Below, piece by piece: positions 10,711 through 21,952 of a stretch of DNA of 64,000 nt; the first letter of the stretch is position 1; every line of letters starts with the position of its first letter. Below the pieces are notes generated by a model. That model was not told where the DNA came from. It ran no database searches and saw only the letters and a list, made by a program, of their open reading frames with translations. The position numbers and the translations under genes were made by a program. Source of the DNA: Norana najaformis (Eukaryota > Annelida > Clitellata > Crassiclitellata > Hormogastridae); assembly GCA_964023275.1 (NCBI GenBank), contig OZ029915.1, positions 16,188,712 through 16,252,711 on the forward strand, read 5' to 3'.

Positions 10711-11298
10711 ATGGATCCTATGTGGAAGCATCCTTTTTCGGCTATTGTAAGCGGACCATCGGGATGCGGTAAAACGCAATTTACGCTTTGTTTTATAGAT
10801 CATTTGCCCCACATGGTAAAACCTTCAATTGAAAAGATCATGTGGTGCTATGGGATTTATCAAGATATATTTGACAAATACCCACAAATTCAGTTTCACG
10901 AAGGTCTTCCCGACTTGAACATATTCGATGGAAAAGACAAGACTCTTCTCGTATTAGACGATCTCATGAGCGAAACAGACGAAAGGGTGACTAAGATATT
11001 TACAAAGATCAGTCACCACAAAGACGTCTCTGTGATATATCTGACACAAAATCTGTTTTATCGAAGCAAACACACCAGAACTATAAGTCTCAACGCACAC
11101 TATTTGTTTCTATTCAAAAACGTTAGAGATTCTACTCAGATTGCAAATCTCAGCAGACAGATGTTTCCCGGAAAGTCCAATTTTATGCTTCAGGCATTCA
11201 GAGATGCAACGATGGTGCCATTTGGCTATCTGTTAGTCGATCTTAGACCCGATACCGATGAGAGGTGTGGATTAAAAACTAACATATTTCCCAGCTAA
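10711..11298 (+). CDS. Polinton packaging ATPase (A32/FtsK-HerA type)
   Basis: 195 residues from the ATG at 10711. I chose this start over the upstream in-frame ATG at 10642 because family members begin a few residues before the HPF block (MDPMWKHPF). Walker A is GPSGCGKT near residue 19 and Walker B is LLVLDDL near residue 80. A SHHKDVSVIYLTQNLF sensor-type block and an R-rich C-terminus follow. Relatives pump DNA into capsids in Polintons, adenovirus-like and giant-virus-like elements. The frame looks whole, although the element lacks its capsid genes. It stands 48 bases before the PX-like gene. Confidence 0.9.
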   Translation: MDPMWKHPFSAIVSGPSGCGKTQFTLCFIDHLPHMVKPSIEKIMWCYGIYQDIFDKYPQIQFHEGLPDLNIFDGKDKTLLVLDDLMSETDERVTKIFTKISHHKDVSVIYLTQNLFYRSKHTRTISLNAHYLFLFKNVRDSTQIANLSRQMFPGKSNFMLQAFRDATMVPFGYLLVDLRPDTDERCGLKTNIFPS

Positions 11299-11346
11299 AT
11301 CCATTATGTGTATGTGAGAAAGTGAATAAATATAAACGTGCGCAGA

Positions 11347-11775
11347 ATGTCTACCACTCATTCGCTTAAAATGTCACCCAAACTAAAGAAGTATTTTGCA
11401 GTGCTAAGACTGATCAAAGAAGCGACGGCTAAAGTTAGGAAAAGCGTTTTAAAGAAATGTGACACGGGTCTCTTATGCTGTCTGTGCGAATGTGCAAAGA
11501 ATGTTTTAAAAGGAAACGTACCTTTGACCGAGGCTCAGAAGAAGAAACTGCAGCGATACAAAAGCATCCTAAGACATTTGGCATCGAAGAAAATACACAC
11601 GGCTAAGAAGAAGAAGAAACTTATTCAGACTGGTGGATGCATCGGTGGTCTGCTAACTCCTGTGCTATCCTTCCTAGGCTTGCTTCTAATTCCCAAGGTA
11701 TGGATGGAACACGCAAAGAAGATGGTTTTAGTCAAACCGAGACAGATCGAGGCTCAAAGCATGCATACGTCTTAA
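11347..11775 (+). CDS. Polinton small basic protein (PX-like)
   Basis: 142 residues from the ATG at 11347. The N-terminal half is a Cys-containing basic helix region (LLCCLCECAKNVLKGNVPL), followed by a Lys-rich stretch (residues 75-95) and then a Gly-rich hydrophobic segment (GGCIGGLLTPVLSFLGLLL). This order is typical of the small protein that sits next to the ATPase in many Polintons and is compared with adenovirus core protein X. The assignment rests on position and pattern, so the role (DNA condensation or virion core) is inference. Confidence 0.65.
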   Translation: MSTTHSLKMSPKLKKYFAVLRLIKEATAKVRKSVLKKCDTGLLCCLCECAKNVLKGNVPLTEAQKKKLQRYKSILRHLASKKIHTAKKKKKLIQTGGCIGGLLTPVLSFLGLLLIPKVWMEHAKKMVLVKPRQIEAQSMHTS

Positions 11776-11936
11776 GTCTAAACATGTCGACTTTGTTTAC
11801 AATATCGTATGTCAGTTGGTTTAAGCGGGCTATGTACCTAAAGCAAATATACGCACACAGACATACACGTACGCAGACAGACACACATACATACAATCTC
11901 TTAATTGTATGAATAGACTACGAATAGGCATGTGTC

Positions 11937-12145
11937 AGTCTCTGTCTGTCTCCACATCTGTCTATCCGTCTGCCTGTCTTCGTAGGAGGAACGGAGAAGA
12001 AGGAGGAGGTCAAGCCAATCTTTGATTTGCATTCAATTAGACTCTCTCTCTGTCTCTCTCTGTCTCTGTCTTTCTGTTTATCTGTCTATCAGTCTGTCTG
12101 TCTGTCTCTTTCTCTCTTTTTCTCTCTCTCTCTTTCTCCTCGCTC
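11937..12145 (+). repeat. (TCTG/TCTC)n pyrimidine microsatellite
   Basis: TCTG and TCTC repeats dominate this stretch, and a second such tract lies at 13665-13790. Both are inside the Polinton and are non-coding. Confidence 0.85.
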
Positions 12146-12149
12146 TCTT

Positions 12150-14560
12150 TGATCCTCTGACGACACAGTCACCATTCAACAGACACAGCATCAATTAGCA
12201 TTGTCGGGTTATAGGCGTAAAAGTGCACCTGTATATCGACCTACCATTATCAGAAGTCATGCTAACATATGGATACCTGGATATGCATATGGACATACAT
12301 ATACACGCGCAGTCACATTTCGAACTCACGCGATTCGTTATCCTTTTCATCAGGTTAGAGATATGACACATCTCTAAAGGCCCAGGTTCAGGGACCCATT
12401 CCTCTTAGTCGATGTTGCGTACAATGCAGCGACTGTTTAATCCACTTGATTGACAGCTGGGATGGAATAAAGTCCCTACTGACCATCGCTCGTTCCTTGA
12501 TTTGTCTATCGGCATCGTTCCATTACGAAGTCATGGGCGACGATACAGCGTGTAAGTATATATTTATTGTGGTATAACGAATTTATTACTTTCCATTTTT
12601 ACATTTATATCGCATAATATATGTGTTTCTACACGAACTTGTCATTTGATTTAGCATTTTTAATCATACTTTTCTAATCTCTAATAATATGTATAGAAAT
12701 GTTTGCTTACAAAAAGTCATCGAATGCTACTTTGAGCGTTATGATAATGCTTAGATCGATTACTTTTGACTAAATATTAACTGATACTGCATCAGAATGT
12801 TAATTAAAAATGGTGCATTCTTATTTAAATCTACAATATCAATCAGGATTTCTATATTTTGGCATCTTTCTACATCATTCTACATTATATTTAGGCTATA
12901 TACATACAATTAGAAACGTCTTAAAACACGATCGCTTAACTTGAACCAGTAATCAAATATGCATTGTTTATGAATAGCGAGATATTAACTATATATATAT
13001 ATATATTATACATATATAAATCATGTTTACAATCCCTAACGATCGTGTCATTTTTATTGTAGTTCATGACTTAGAGCCCGATGATTTACCAGCTTCCGAA
13101 TTAAATCGCTGCACAGCGCCTTCTCCAAGCCATCAATCAGAATCAATATGGAATCAATCGAGCAATATGACAGACAACGAACTGCTGGCATACGTTTTAC
13201 AACACAAAATCGAACAAGCGTGTATGTATAGGCCTACAAAGTATATTGCGAAAATTTCTATGGCAATGCGTGAAAATTCATCGTTAGCCATTTGTAGTTC
13301 TAACTTACTCTCACACACGCTTATATGCAGAAGCATTGATAACGAAATACGTATAAATTCGTCTTGTAAGCTTTACACAATCGTAACGTTGTTTGTGCTA
13401 GCACATGTTTCTGATCATAACGATATAACAGATGCGATTGAATCGAACAATTTGCAACTGCCCAATTTATGGAATCAATCGAGCAACGTGATGGACGATG
13501 AACTGATGGCACATGTGTTACAGTATGAAGCCGAGGAAGAGGCAAAACATAAACTACCAAGATGGCTTGAACGTGGAAAACAGTCGTGTATGTATAAGTC
13601 TACAAAGTTATATTTGTTAAGAAATATTGCTATTACAATAACTCGTTGAATTTCAATTTCAACCATTTCTTTCTTTCTGTCTCTGCCTACCTGTCTGTCT
13701 TTCTGTCTGCCTTTCTATCTATCTATCTATCTGTCTTTCCGTCTTTCTGTCTGTATATCATTCTGTCTATCTGTCTGTATCGCTCTCTCGCATACACACA
13801 ATTATGTTCGGAAGCAGTGACATAGAAATGTATATACGCGAATAATTTATACGCTCATTTTCTTGTTTAGTACAGAAAAGAAAACTGGTGGAATCAGAAG
13901 GAAAATCATCAACAGAAAATCGATACAAGAAAAGAAGTAAGGAAACCATAACTCGTTTTCAAATTTCCGGCTTTGTTCATCTATTTTCACTGCAGGGTAC
14001 AAATCCAACGATCACGCATACAACTATATCAAATTGTATTAAAATGCACTTCTTTAGATCGATTAGATATTTGTGCTTGCAGCGTCTTTGTGAGTCAATT
14101 ACTTCGTTATATTAACAACCTGATGCAAACAATCATTCGTACATACCTGTATACATATGTTCCCCAATAGCTCACTTTGCGTATTTATAAGAGTGCAATT
14201 CTAACGAGTAAGTAATTTAAATTTGTTTAGATATTGGTACGGGTGACAAATGTAGAACTTGTTCGGCGTACAAGGAAAAGACGCTGTCCAGTGATGGGCT
14301 ATGTATTGCATGCACGAATCAAAAAGAATGTTCGAAATGTCACGCTCGACTACAGGCTCGCTTTTTTGCGTCGGGCAAAGACTGGTGCAGGACGTGTGAT
14401 AGGAAGCAGTCGAAGCAACATCTTAAATCTTCAATCCAAAACACCTTCGTAAAGCAAGACATGCCAATCGACCCGAACGCAATCGATCCTCATCTGATGT
14501 TGCAAAGTTTGGTTCACGCTTTTACAGAGACTCTGGAAAATTGCTTGAGCGATCAGGGGT
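12150..14560 (+). other. Polinton middle region: duplicated short modules and a Cys-rich block
   Basis: There is no long gene. Short open blocks are bordered by splice-like AG and GT sites. One module occurs twice, near 13145-13205 and 13470-13535 (WNQSSNMTDNELLAYVLQ and WNQSSNVMDDELMAHVLQ), each followed by a similar TGTATGTATA text. At about 14235-14420 a Cys-rich block (CRTCSAYKEK, CIACTNQKECSKC, WCRTCDRKQ) looks like paired zinc knuckles. It stands just before the polymerase, so it may be that gene's N-terminal part. The duplicated modules are not recognised; a fossil accessory gene is a guess. AT-rich spacers at 12560-13020 hold nothing seen. Confidence 0.45.
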
Positions 14561-14719
14561 GGGTATACTTTAGTTGATATTTCGGTTGAGCTTTAGGAAA
14601 TCATCGTTTTCATACTCACACATAAATCAAATACATGCATTCCCATGCGTCCTTATTGTTCATCGGATCGGCATAGACCGATTATTAATCAAACAATTTC
14701 TACTCGTAATTGATTTTTT

Positions 14720-17700
14720 AGACCCATCAAATGGTACATAACGATGGACGTCAAATTCCTGCGTGAGATGCATCCATCACTGGGTACTTTAAATCGGAAA
14801 AAGCCATCCTGACAAATTCCTTTCAGATCGCAGAGCAGCTCGCAGCTGCTAATACGAGGTTTGGAACGTTAATAGACTCGTTCATTACAGAGGGTTCGGG
14901 ATGGCAAATCAACGGAGTAGCCAATCTGCAATTATGTACAGCAGCTTATGATCCCATAGGAGGATTGTCGTTTAAACCCACGCCTCCTTGGATAGCCAAG
15001 AAGAAGGCGACTTTAAACATTGTAAACAATAAAGATGATTACTGCTTTCTGTATAGCGTTCTCGCAGTTTCTCACATTTACACCAATAACCCACAGCGAG
15101 TAAGCCATTATCGTGCATTTCTAAACGAGTTAAATATAGATAATCTGAAATTTCCTTTAGATATCAGTCAGATTCCCCTATTTGAAACTAATAACGCAGA
15201 ATTCAGCGTAAATGTAATATACGCAAACGACGAGGATAAAAATTTTGTACCGCTGTATGCCTCTCCGCACAGAGATAGACAGCACATAGTTAATTTGTTG
15301 CTGATGAGTAAAGGTGAAAAGTGACATTATATTGTAATTCGCAATCTATCAGCTCTTTTGGCGAGAAGAAATTCTTATAAGCGTAAGATTTATCCCTGTC
15401 CGTATTGTCTACACTGTTTTAAATACGAACACATCAAAATGGCTCATATGCGAGAATGTGGACGGCACGGACTTCAAGCGGTTAAGTATCCGTCTTCGGG
15501 TAATCGAATTCTGAAACTTACCAATATTCGAAACCAAATGGCCATCCCATTTGCAATTTATGCAGATTTCTAATGTTTCTTAGAGAAAACAGACGTATCC
15601 ATTGGAAATTCGACAAAAATTTGCGATAATCACACACCGAGCGGATTTTGCTGTTTGACGGTTTCATGTTCTGAACCCTATAACAACGAAGAAGCCTTTC
15701 TATATAGCGGAGATAACGTGATGGAAGCATTTTTTAATCACATACAGAACGAACAGGACAGAATAAACAGTATTTTATCGTTGAACGTGAAAATGAAGCC
15801 CCTAACGACTGTGGAACATGAAACTTATAATTCGAATAAAAAGTGTCCTTCTTGCGATACTGACTTGATTGCAAAAATAAAGTCAGACATCACTGTCATG
15901 TGACGGGTAACTTTTTAGAGGCCGTTTGTTCAAATTGTAATCTACAACTGAAATTTCGAAAACCCACAAAATCGAAAAACTTCCTGATACCCATTGTTTT
16001 CCATAATTTGAAAGGATACGATTCGCACTTGACATTGAAACACTTAACACGCAAATATGCGCCAAACGAGATGTTCATTATTGCTACAAATATGGAAAAG
16101 TATTTGGCATTTGAAATTGATGGTCTTCGCTTTTTGGATTAGTTGCAATTTCTAAACTGTAGTTTAGACGTTTTGGTGAAAAATTTGGCAAAAGATGGAG
16201 ATTCGAATTTTAAGCATCTGCGTCGTCATTACAGCGACGATGAACAATTTAAGTTACTTTTATGCAAAGGCGTATATCCATACGAATATATGGATTCCGA
16301 AACCAAAATGATTCAAACTTCTTTACCCGCAAAACCCGAATTCTTTAGCAACCTCACAGACGAAAATATCGGCGATGACAACTACGCGCATGCCCAGTAT
16401 GTTCGGTGTAAATCTGAAATGCAATGTCTTCACGATTATCACGATTTATACGTTAAAACTGATGTTATATTGCTTGCCGATGTTTTTGAGGAATTTGGAA
16501 AGATGACGATATCTAACTATGAGTTAGACCCGCTGCATTACTTTTCTAGCCCCGGCCTGAGCTTTGACGCCTGCCTTAAAATAACTAATGTATCGCTGGA
16601 ACTCTTAACGGATCCCGATCAATTTCTGTTAGTCGAAAAGGGCTTGCGCGGCGGTGTCTCCATGATTAGCAATTGCTTTGCCAGAGCTAATAATCCGTAT
16701 ATGAGCGATGATTACGATAAAAATGCTGAAAACAGTTACATTTTATATCTCGATTGTAACAATTTGTACGGATTTGCCATGAGCGAACCTTTACCCACGG
16801 GGAAATTTAGGTTTTTGGATCCCGACGAAATTGAATATTTTGACTTGGATTCGAAATCAGCTGAAGACGTAGAGGGCTTTATTCTGGAAGTAGATTTAGA
16901 ATACCCGGAAGAACTACACGTTAAACATAATGACTAACCTTTGGCTCCGGAAAAGCAGGCCATTATTTCAAGCATGTTGTCACCATATGCATGCGAACTG
17001 TCTGAAAAGTTAGGTCTCAAACACGGAAACGACGTAAAAAATTAGTGCCAAACTTTAACAGCAAGACAAACTACGTCATCCACTATCGGAATTTACAATT
17101 TTATCTGAAAATGGGAATGAAATTGACAAAAATTCATAAAATTTTGCAATTTGAACAATCAAAGTGGCTTAAGACATACATCGATTTCAACACTAGCAAG
17201 CGATAGGTTGCCACGTCTTCTTTCGAGAAAGATCTGTTTAAGCTTTTCAATAATTCGGTCTATGGAAAGACTCTCGAACAGACGTGCCATCATCTGAATG
17301 TGCGCATCGTAACCAATGCTAGATCGGCAAAACGTTATATCGCTCGTCCGACTTTTATGTCGTTTCACATTATAAACGAAGATGTAACGGTTATTCAGTT
17401 AACCAAGTCTTCCATCTTGCAAAATAAACCCGTATACATTGGCATGTCTATTTTGGATATTTCAAAATTACAAATGTACAGTTTTCATTACGAACATATC
17501 TTGAACGTGTATGGCAAAACAGCAAAATTGTTGTTTACGGATACCGACAGTTTGTGCTACCACATTCGCACAGACGATGTCTATTCCGATATGAGAAATC
17601 ATATTTACCATTACGATATGTCGGATTATCCTCCCGATCACATTCTTTACAGCCGCAATAACGCTAAAGTAATTGGCAAATTTAAAGATGAAACCAATTC

Positions 17701-18019
17701 TATACCTCCAATCGAATTTGTAGGCTTGCGCTCAAAAATGTATAGCCTGTTGCTTCTCGACAACAAAGAAAAGAAAACTGCAAAAGGCATTAAGAAATCG
17801 TTTGTGCAGAAAAATATTCGTCACGAACATTATAAGAGTTGTCTGTTCGACGAACAACCTACATCGTCTAGGTTTTTCGCTATTCGCAGTCGTAAACACG
17901 ATTTACACACCATCGAGATCCATAAAACGGCTGTCGCCTTTAACGATAAACGTTTTCTGCTTAACAGCATCGACTCTTTAGCTTATGGACACGTGCATAT
18001 ACACGTTGTTGATGCTTAA
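14720..18019 (+). pseudogene. Polinton protein-primed DNA polymerase B (broken)
   Basis: Family B polymerase of the protein-primed type, which copies the linear Polinton genome from a protein-bound end. Visible parts in order: the N-terminal KWYITMDVKF and PPWIAKKKATLNI blocks, a zinc-finger-like CPYCLHCF, the exonuclease motif IYADF near 15560, FHNLKGYDSHL near 16010, polymerase motif A LYLDCNNLYGFAM near 16745, and motif C FTDTDSLCYH near 17530. It ends at 18019 with no sign of truncation there. The gene is broken at several places (on the order of half a dozen). Identity is certain from motif order, and it cannot be functional. Confidence 0.93.
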
Positions 18020-18099
18020 TCTTTAGTAATCGCGTTTGTCTGTAATTAATTTGTATACTGTTTAGTTTGTGAACGTTGATTTGGTCATCGTTATTGATT

Positions 18100-19175
18100 C
18101 TAGAGTCTTACTTAGACTTAGACTTAGATCCTCCCGTTCCGATCGGAGCATTGGTCGACAAGCCTTCGCCATTCCACGCGTTCACCAGCCATCACCATCG
18201 CCTTGTCCCAGTCCAATCCCATCCGCTCCAGATCTCCCTTGAAAGCTCGCCTCCAAGTATTTCTCGGCCGTCCCCTTTTATGTCTTCCACCCTCCGGTAC
18301 CCAATCCATCGCCGTCCTCGCAGTTCTCTCCTTCGGTAGTCTAAGAACGTGTCCGGCCAACCTTCCTCTTCTCCCCGCGATGATATATTCAAGATCCTGC
18401 GATCCTGCCATCCTCAGCACCTCCTCATTACTGACGTGGTCCCTCCATGAGATGCCCAGTATGGATCGTAGGCACCTCCTATGAAAGACATTTAGTTGTT
18501 TTGTTATCTTCACCGTTGTCTTCCAAGTCTCACTCGCATATAACACCACAGGCAACACCAATGTCGAGTACAACTGTATCTTTGCATCTCTTTTCAACGC
18601 TCCCGATCTCCATACTGTCCTCATTTTCTGAAAAACTGATGCAGCCTTGCCGATCCTTGTCTTTACATCCATCTCTACGCCTCCATCCCTCTCCATAAAA
18701 CTTCCCAGGTATGGGAAATTGCTAACATAATCTATAGTCTCCTGACCTATCCTGACGTTTGAGTGCTCCGTGTCTCCGACGATCATGGCCTTTGTTTTCG
18801 CACTGTTGATGCATAGTCCTACCCCTCCCCCATCTCCTGTAACCTCGTAGTCATCCTCTGCATATCCATGTGTGTTTCACTTAGCAGGGCTATGTCATCT
18901 GCGAAGTCCAAATCCTTCAGTCTCCCCTGTCCCCATCTTATACCGAAAGCAGGTTCGTTCATCGCTCTTTTCATGATGTAATCCATGACAATGGCAAATA
19001 GGAATGGGGACAGAACGCATCCTTGTCGCACTCCTGTTACTATTTGAAACATTAATGTGTTGCCATTTTCTGTTCTGATGCAGCAACTGGCGTCCCGATA
19101 TAGGGCTTTGAAGATGTTTATGTACTTTTCCGGCACTCCATATAGTCTGACTATTTTCCAGAGCGATTCTAGAGT
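18100..19175 (-). mobile_element. RTE-like LINE, 5'-truncated, inside the Polinton
   Basis: Minus strand: the RT end GVRQGCVLSPFLFAIVMDY and LDFADDIALL (near 18905), then a C-terminal region with WRRAFKGDLERMG and GRPRNTW. Two frames meet at a G run near 18820-18832 (a single frameshift). Otherwise it is open to the stop near 18124. The 3' end is a (TTAGAC)n-type tail at 18104-18126. The 5' end is cut near 19175 (ESLWKIVRLYG). It lies between the Polinton polymerase and the right arm, so it inserted after the Polinton. Confidence 0.85.
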
Positions 19176-19965
19176 AACAAATTCTTATTTTACATTTCTG
19201 TTGCTAATAAAATCTCAGTTTCAGCACGTTCTGGTTGTCGATTTTTGACTACCTATAAGTTTCCATTAGCCATCCTCTACAACGGAACCTTTCTCTGCTA
19301 ATGTAAAGTCTTCCAGAGTCGAATATAATCTAATCTAATCAAAAGACTTCTAGAGCATCGTTATCATAATGTCCAAGGCCTCAATTAAGTCAGATAAGAA
19401 GAATAATTTATGCATACAGTCAGCATGATAGAGATAACAGATGCAGAAACAAGCTAAAAGGAGTAAATCTTGCAGAGAACAATTCAAGCAAAGGAGGCAA
19501 CAGATTGTAAAACTTTGATTCGTATATTGTCGGAACTCCTATAAAGCTCAAGAATAGAGAAATTATACAATTGAAAAGATTCGTAATATGAAGATAAAGC
19601 ATTAGAATGGATGCTGAGAGTATCTCAAATCGTGTGTAGTCCAGAGTATGGTTTAAAGTCATGAAAACTATATTCTTCTCTTCTATCTGCTTCCTTCTTC
19701 TTCTTCTTCTTTCTTTATTCTTCTTGTTAGAAAGAGGATCAAAATTGATCAAAATCTAGAGAGTATAGAATAAGTAAACTAAAATCTATAAATGTTAAAC
19801 CTTAAGAAATACAGTTCTTAGCAAATGAAGCTTCAAAACTATTGAATAAAGTCTATACAATTTTAAATCTAATGGAATTCAATTCTCCTTCTAAAATCTA
19901 ATCTAAATACTTCTATAGCTCTGTTATCGTAATAATGTCAACGCATCAGTCGATGTCAGCAATCA
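19176..19965 (-). repeat. Polinton inner right region with two LINE tails
   Basis: Minus-strand LINE 3' tails of the TTAGATTAGA family end at about 19322-19385 and 19895-19965 (GCTCTAGAAGTC and AGCTATAGAAGT-like). Between them, 19390-19890 is AT-rich with no recognised gene. It could be Polinton remnant or LINE 3' UTR. Confidence 0.5.
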
Positions 19966-20419
19966 ATTTTATATCGTGAATGCGAGTACAGGCTGAGACC
20001 GAGCAAATGAATACGCCATCGCTTCGGACCAATAATGTAAAGAAAATCCATTCTCCCATCTGATTACTCTTATAGGGCCTTTACAGTTATCACGTTCATT
20101 GTGATATATACCACTTATAATGAAATTTACTATATTTAAGCACTGTCACGCGATCTTTAATTAAAATATTCTATTAAATCATATTTATTATTATTATTAT
20201 TATAAATGAACAAACTTTTGGAGATGAGCTGAAACCTGTCTTTGTTTGGATGTGGCTTAGAATCTGTGGTCGTTTGGAAGTGGGCCAGAATCTGTGGTCG
20301 TTTGGAAGTGGGCCAGAACCAGTCCTTGTTTTGAGATGGGCCAGAACCTGTCCTTGTTTGAAGGTGGGCCAGAACCTGTCCTTGTTTGGAGGTGGGCCAG
20401 AACCTGTCCATACTTAACT
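19966..20419 (-). repeat. Polinton right terminal inverted repeat
   Basis: Inverse of the left arm: the same 28-bp units ending in CCATACTTAACT at 20419, and the inner GCGATCTTTAATTAAA and GACCGAGCAAATGAATACGC blocks. It has only one copy of the GCTCGGTCTC-type block where the left arm has two. The spacer (ATT)n at 20180-20205 is specific to this arm. Confidence 0.87.
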
Positions 20420-20431
20420 ACTATGGTGGGT

Positions 20432-21085
20432 AAGCAAGTTGAAACAGAAGCGACTTTAGTTTAGACATGAATGACATCAAAGAACTGACAGAACAAACTG
20501 AATGAGATAGCTTTGGACCAGCTACTGAAAAGGCCTGAGAGCTCAACACAGTTCAACTGTGTATACAGCTAAAGTCACAGTGTCCATTCATCATGTACAA
20601 TGGCTGCTAGTATGAGGATCGAGCATGGAACATAGACAGGTTGGCTAATTTAAATGTAGTACTTTGTGAACTATAAAACAAAGTTTTGAATGGATTATTT
20701 GCTTAATGGGCAACTAGTGCAATGAATGCAATATTGGCTTAACATGCTGATATATAGGGCGACAGTTTTGAACAATTCGTAGCTTGTGCAGATTCCCTCA
20801 GTGATACCAACAAGAAATGAGTTTCAGTAGTAATCAAATCTGCTGAAAATCAATGCATCGGCTAGTGGGATCAAGACAATTTGATGCAAAAGAGATCTGG
20901 TTCTATGAATATCATGTATGTGAAAATAAGGTGATCTGCAAATGGCCTGAACAAGGTTAGAAAATGACATGGTGTTTGGATTTGATCCAAAACATTGTAA
21001 AGTTAGGTAAAGTTGCCAGAGAAATTGACAAAGATTGAATAATATGAGAACATTTTTGACAACTGCTTTCATAACCCCTAGTTAA
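20432..21085 (-). repeat. Intron sequence with small LINE D fragment
   Basis: At about 20835-20965 the minus strand reads CRSPYFHIHDIHRTRSLLHQ, close to the CRSAQFHIQDIHRIRPLLPQ of the LINE at 37080-37140. The rest (20432-20830, 20970-21085) shows nothing. Confidence 0.65.
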
Positions 21086-21089
21086 CATG

Positions 21090-21620
21090 GAGCAACAACA
21101 CTCCAGGAGATGGGGGAAGTTGCAGGAAGGGAGATTTGGGAGGGAAAGAAACAGGGAAATGGGACATTTGGAAGGAGACACTGGAGAGTGGTGGAGGTAG
21201 GGAAAGAAAATGTAAGTGAGAGTGGAGGAAAAGTGAGAGGGAGAAAAGGAAAGCAAAAGAGATTTTATAAATGTAAGAGATGGAGTGGAAGAGAGAGAGG
21301 TCAGAAAGGGAAAGGGAGGTAACAGAAAGGGAGAAGCATGGAAAGGAAAGATTATGGATGGATTATTGGAGAGGGAGGGATGTTTGGGAATGTAGAGGGA
21401 AGGGACGGAAGAAGAAGAGCAAAAGGAATAAATGTAAAACAACAGGGATTTGATAAACATAGCAGCGAGGGTGGGAGACGCTGGGAAAGATAAGGAGAGG
21501 GGAGATTAGGAAAGGGAGCTGGGGAAGGGGAATGGAAACTGAAAAGGGAGTTGTGAAAGTGGAGAGAAGAGCAAGATGGAGATACGGGAAGCAACAGAAG
21601 ATTTTTTCTAGAAGACACAT
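21090..21620 (+). repeat. Long polypurine tract (about 500 bp)
   Basis: The plus strand is very rich in G and A (many GGGA, GGAA and GAGAGA runs), so the talin transcript carries a long C/U tract about 340 bases after exon 21953-22051. Many GGG runs make G-quadruplex or triplex structure possible. The open frames here are low-complexity artefacts. Confidence 0.85.
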
Positions 21621-21952
21621 TTTGCTGAACTAGCATGCAGATGATCTGCACTTAATAGGTTAGTTTTGATATTTGATTCCAAGTTGCACCTCTCAATAAG
21701 ACACAAGCATACTGTATAAGTTCATGTGAAAATAGTGACTTATAGCCTGGAAACTATGGTCCACATACACTTAAAAATGTCTTAGTGACAATTATGCATT
21801 ATGCAATTCTATATGCCAAACTTAATCAAGCTCTTAAATTTTTTAACCAAGTAACCAAATTTCGTGAATGTGTAGTTGTGTACCCTTACAAAATAATGTC
21901 AAAGTTACATTGTAATTAGTACAAATGACTGGCTGATGACTGACTGACTGAC
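21621..21952. other. Intron sequence, nothing recognised
   Basis: Start of the 21-kb talin intron, between the donor at 21952 and the purine tract. No features are seen apart from a short (GACT)n run at 21931-21950. Confidence 0.5.

Larger units (their letters stand above)
9594..20419 (+). mobile_element. Polinton (Maverick) fossil, reduced and broken
   Basis: The element starts with AGTTAAGTATGGACAGG and ends with the inverse, as Polintons do (AG...CT), and has long inverted repeats of about 450-580 bp. It holds a packaging ATPase, a PX-like small basic protein, a zinc-finger-like block and a protein-primed family B DNA polymerase, all on the plus strand, antisense to talin. I find no integrase, cysteine protease, major capsid or penton gene, and 10.8 kb (less an inserted LINE) is short for a family of usually 15-20 kb, so a large inner part is gone. 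The ATPase frame looks whole and the polymerase is broken several times. The arms differ by roughly 10-15 percent where alignable, so it is middle-aged. It is flanked by ACTATGGTGAGT and ACTATGGTGGGT. Insertions inside it: an RTE-like LINE at 18100-19175 and two LINE tails. Confidence 0.9.

Noticed and set aside
13023-13649. A single 208-codon host-like gene
   Set aside because: The frame crosses splice-like borders and microsatellite-like spacers and lies inside the Polinton. Only short modules within it look real.
20957-21651. Minus-strand open frames of 99-167 codons
   Set aside because: They translate a polypyrimidine tract (S, F, P, L repeats). This is low complexity, not protein.
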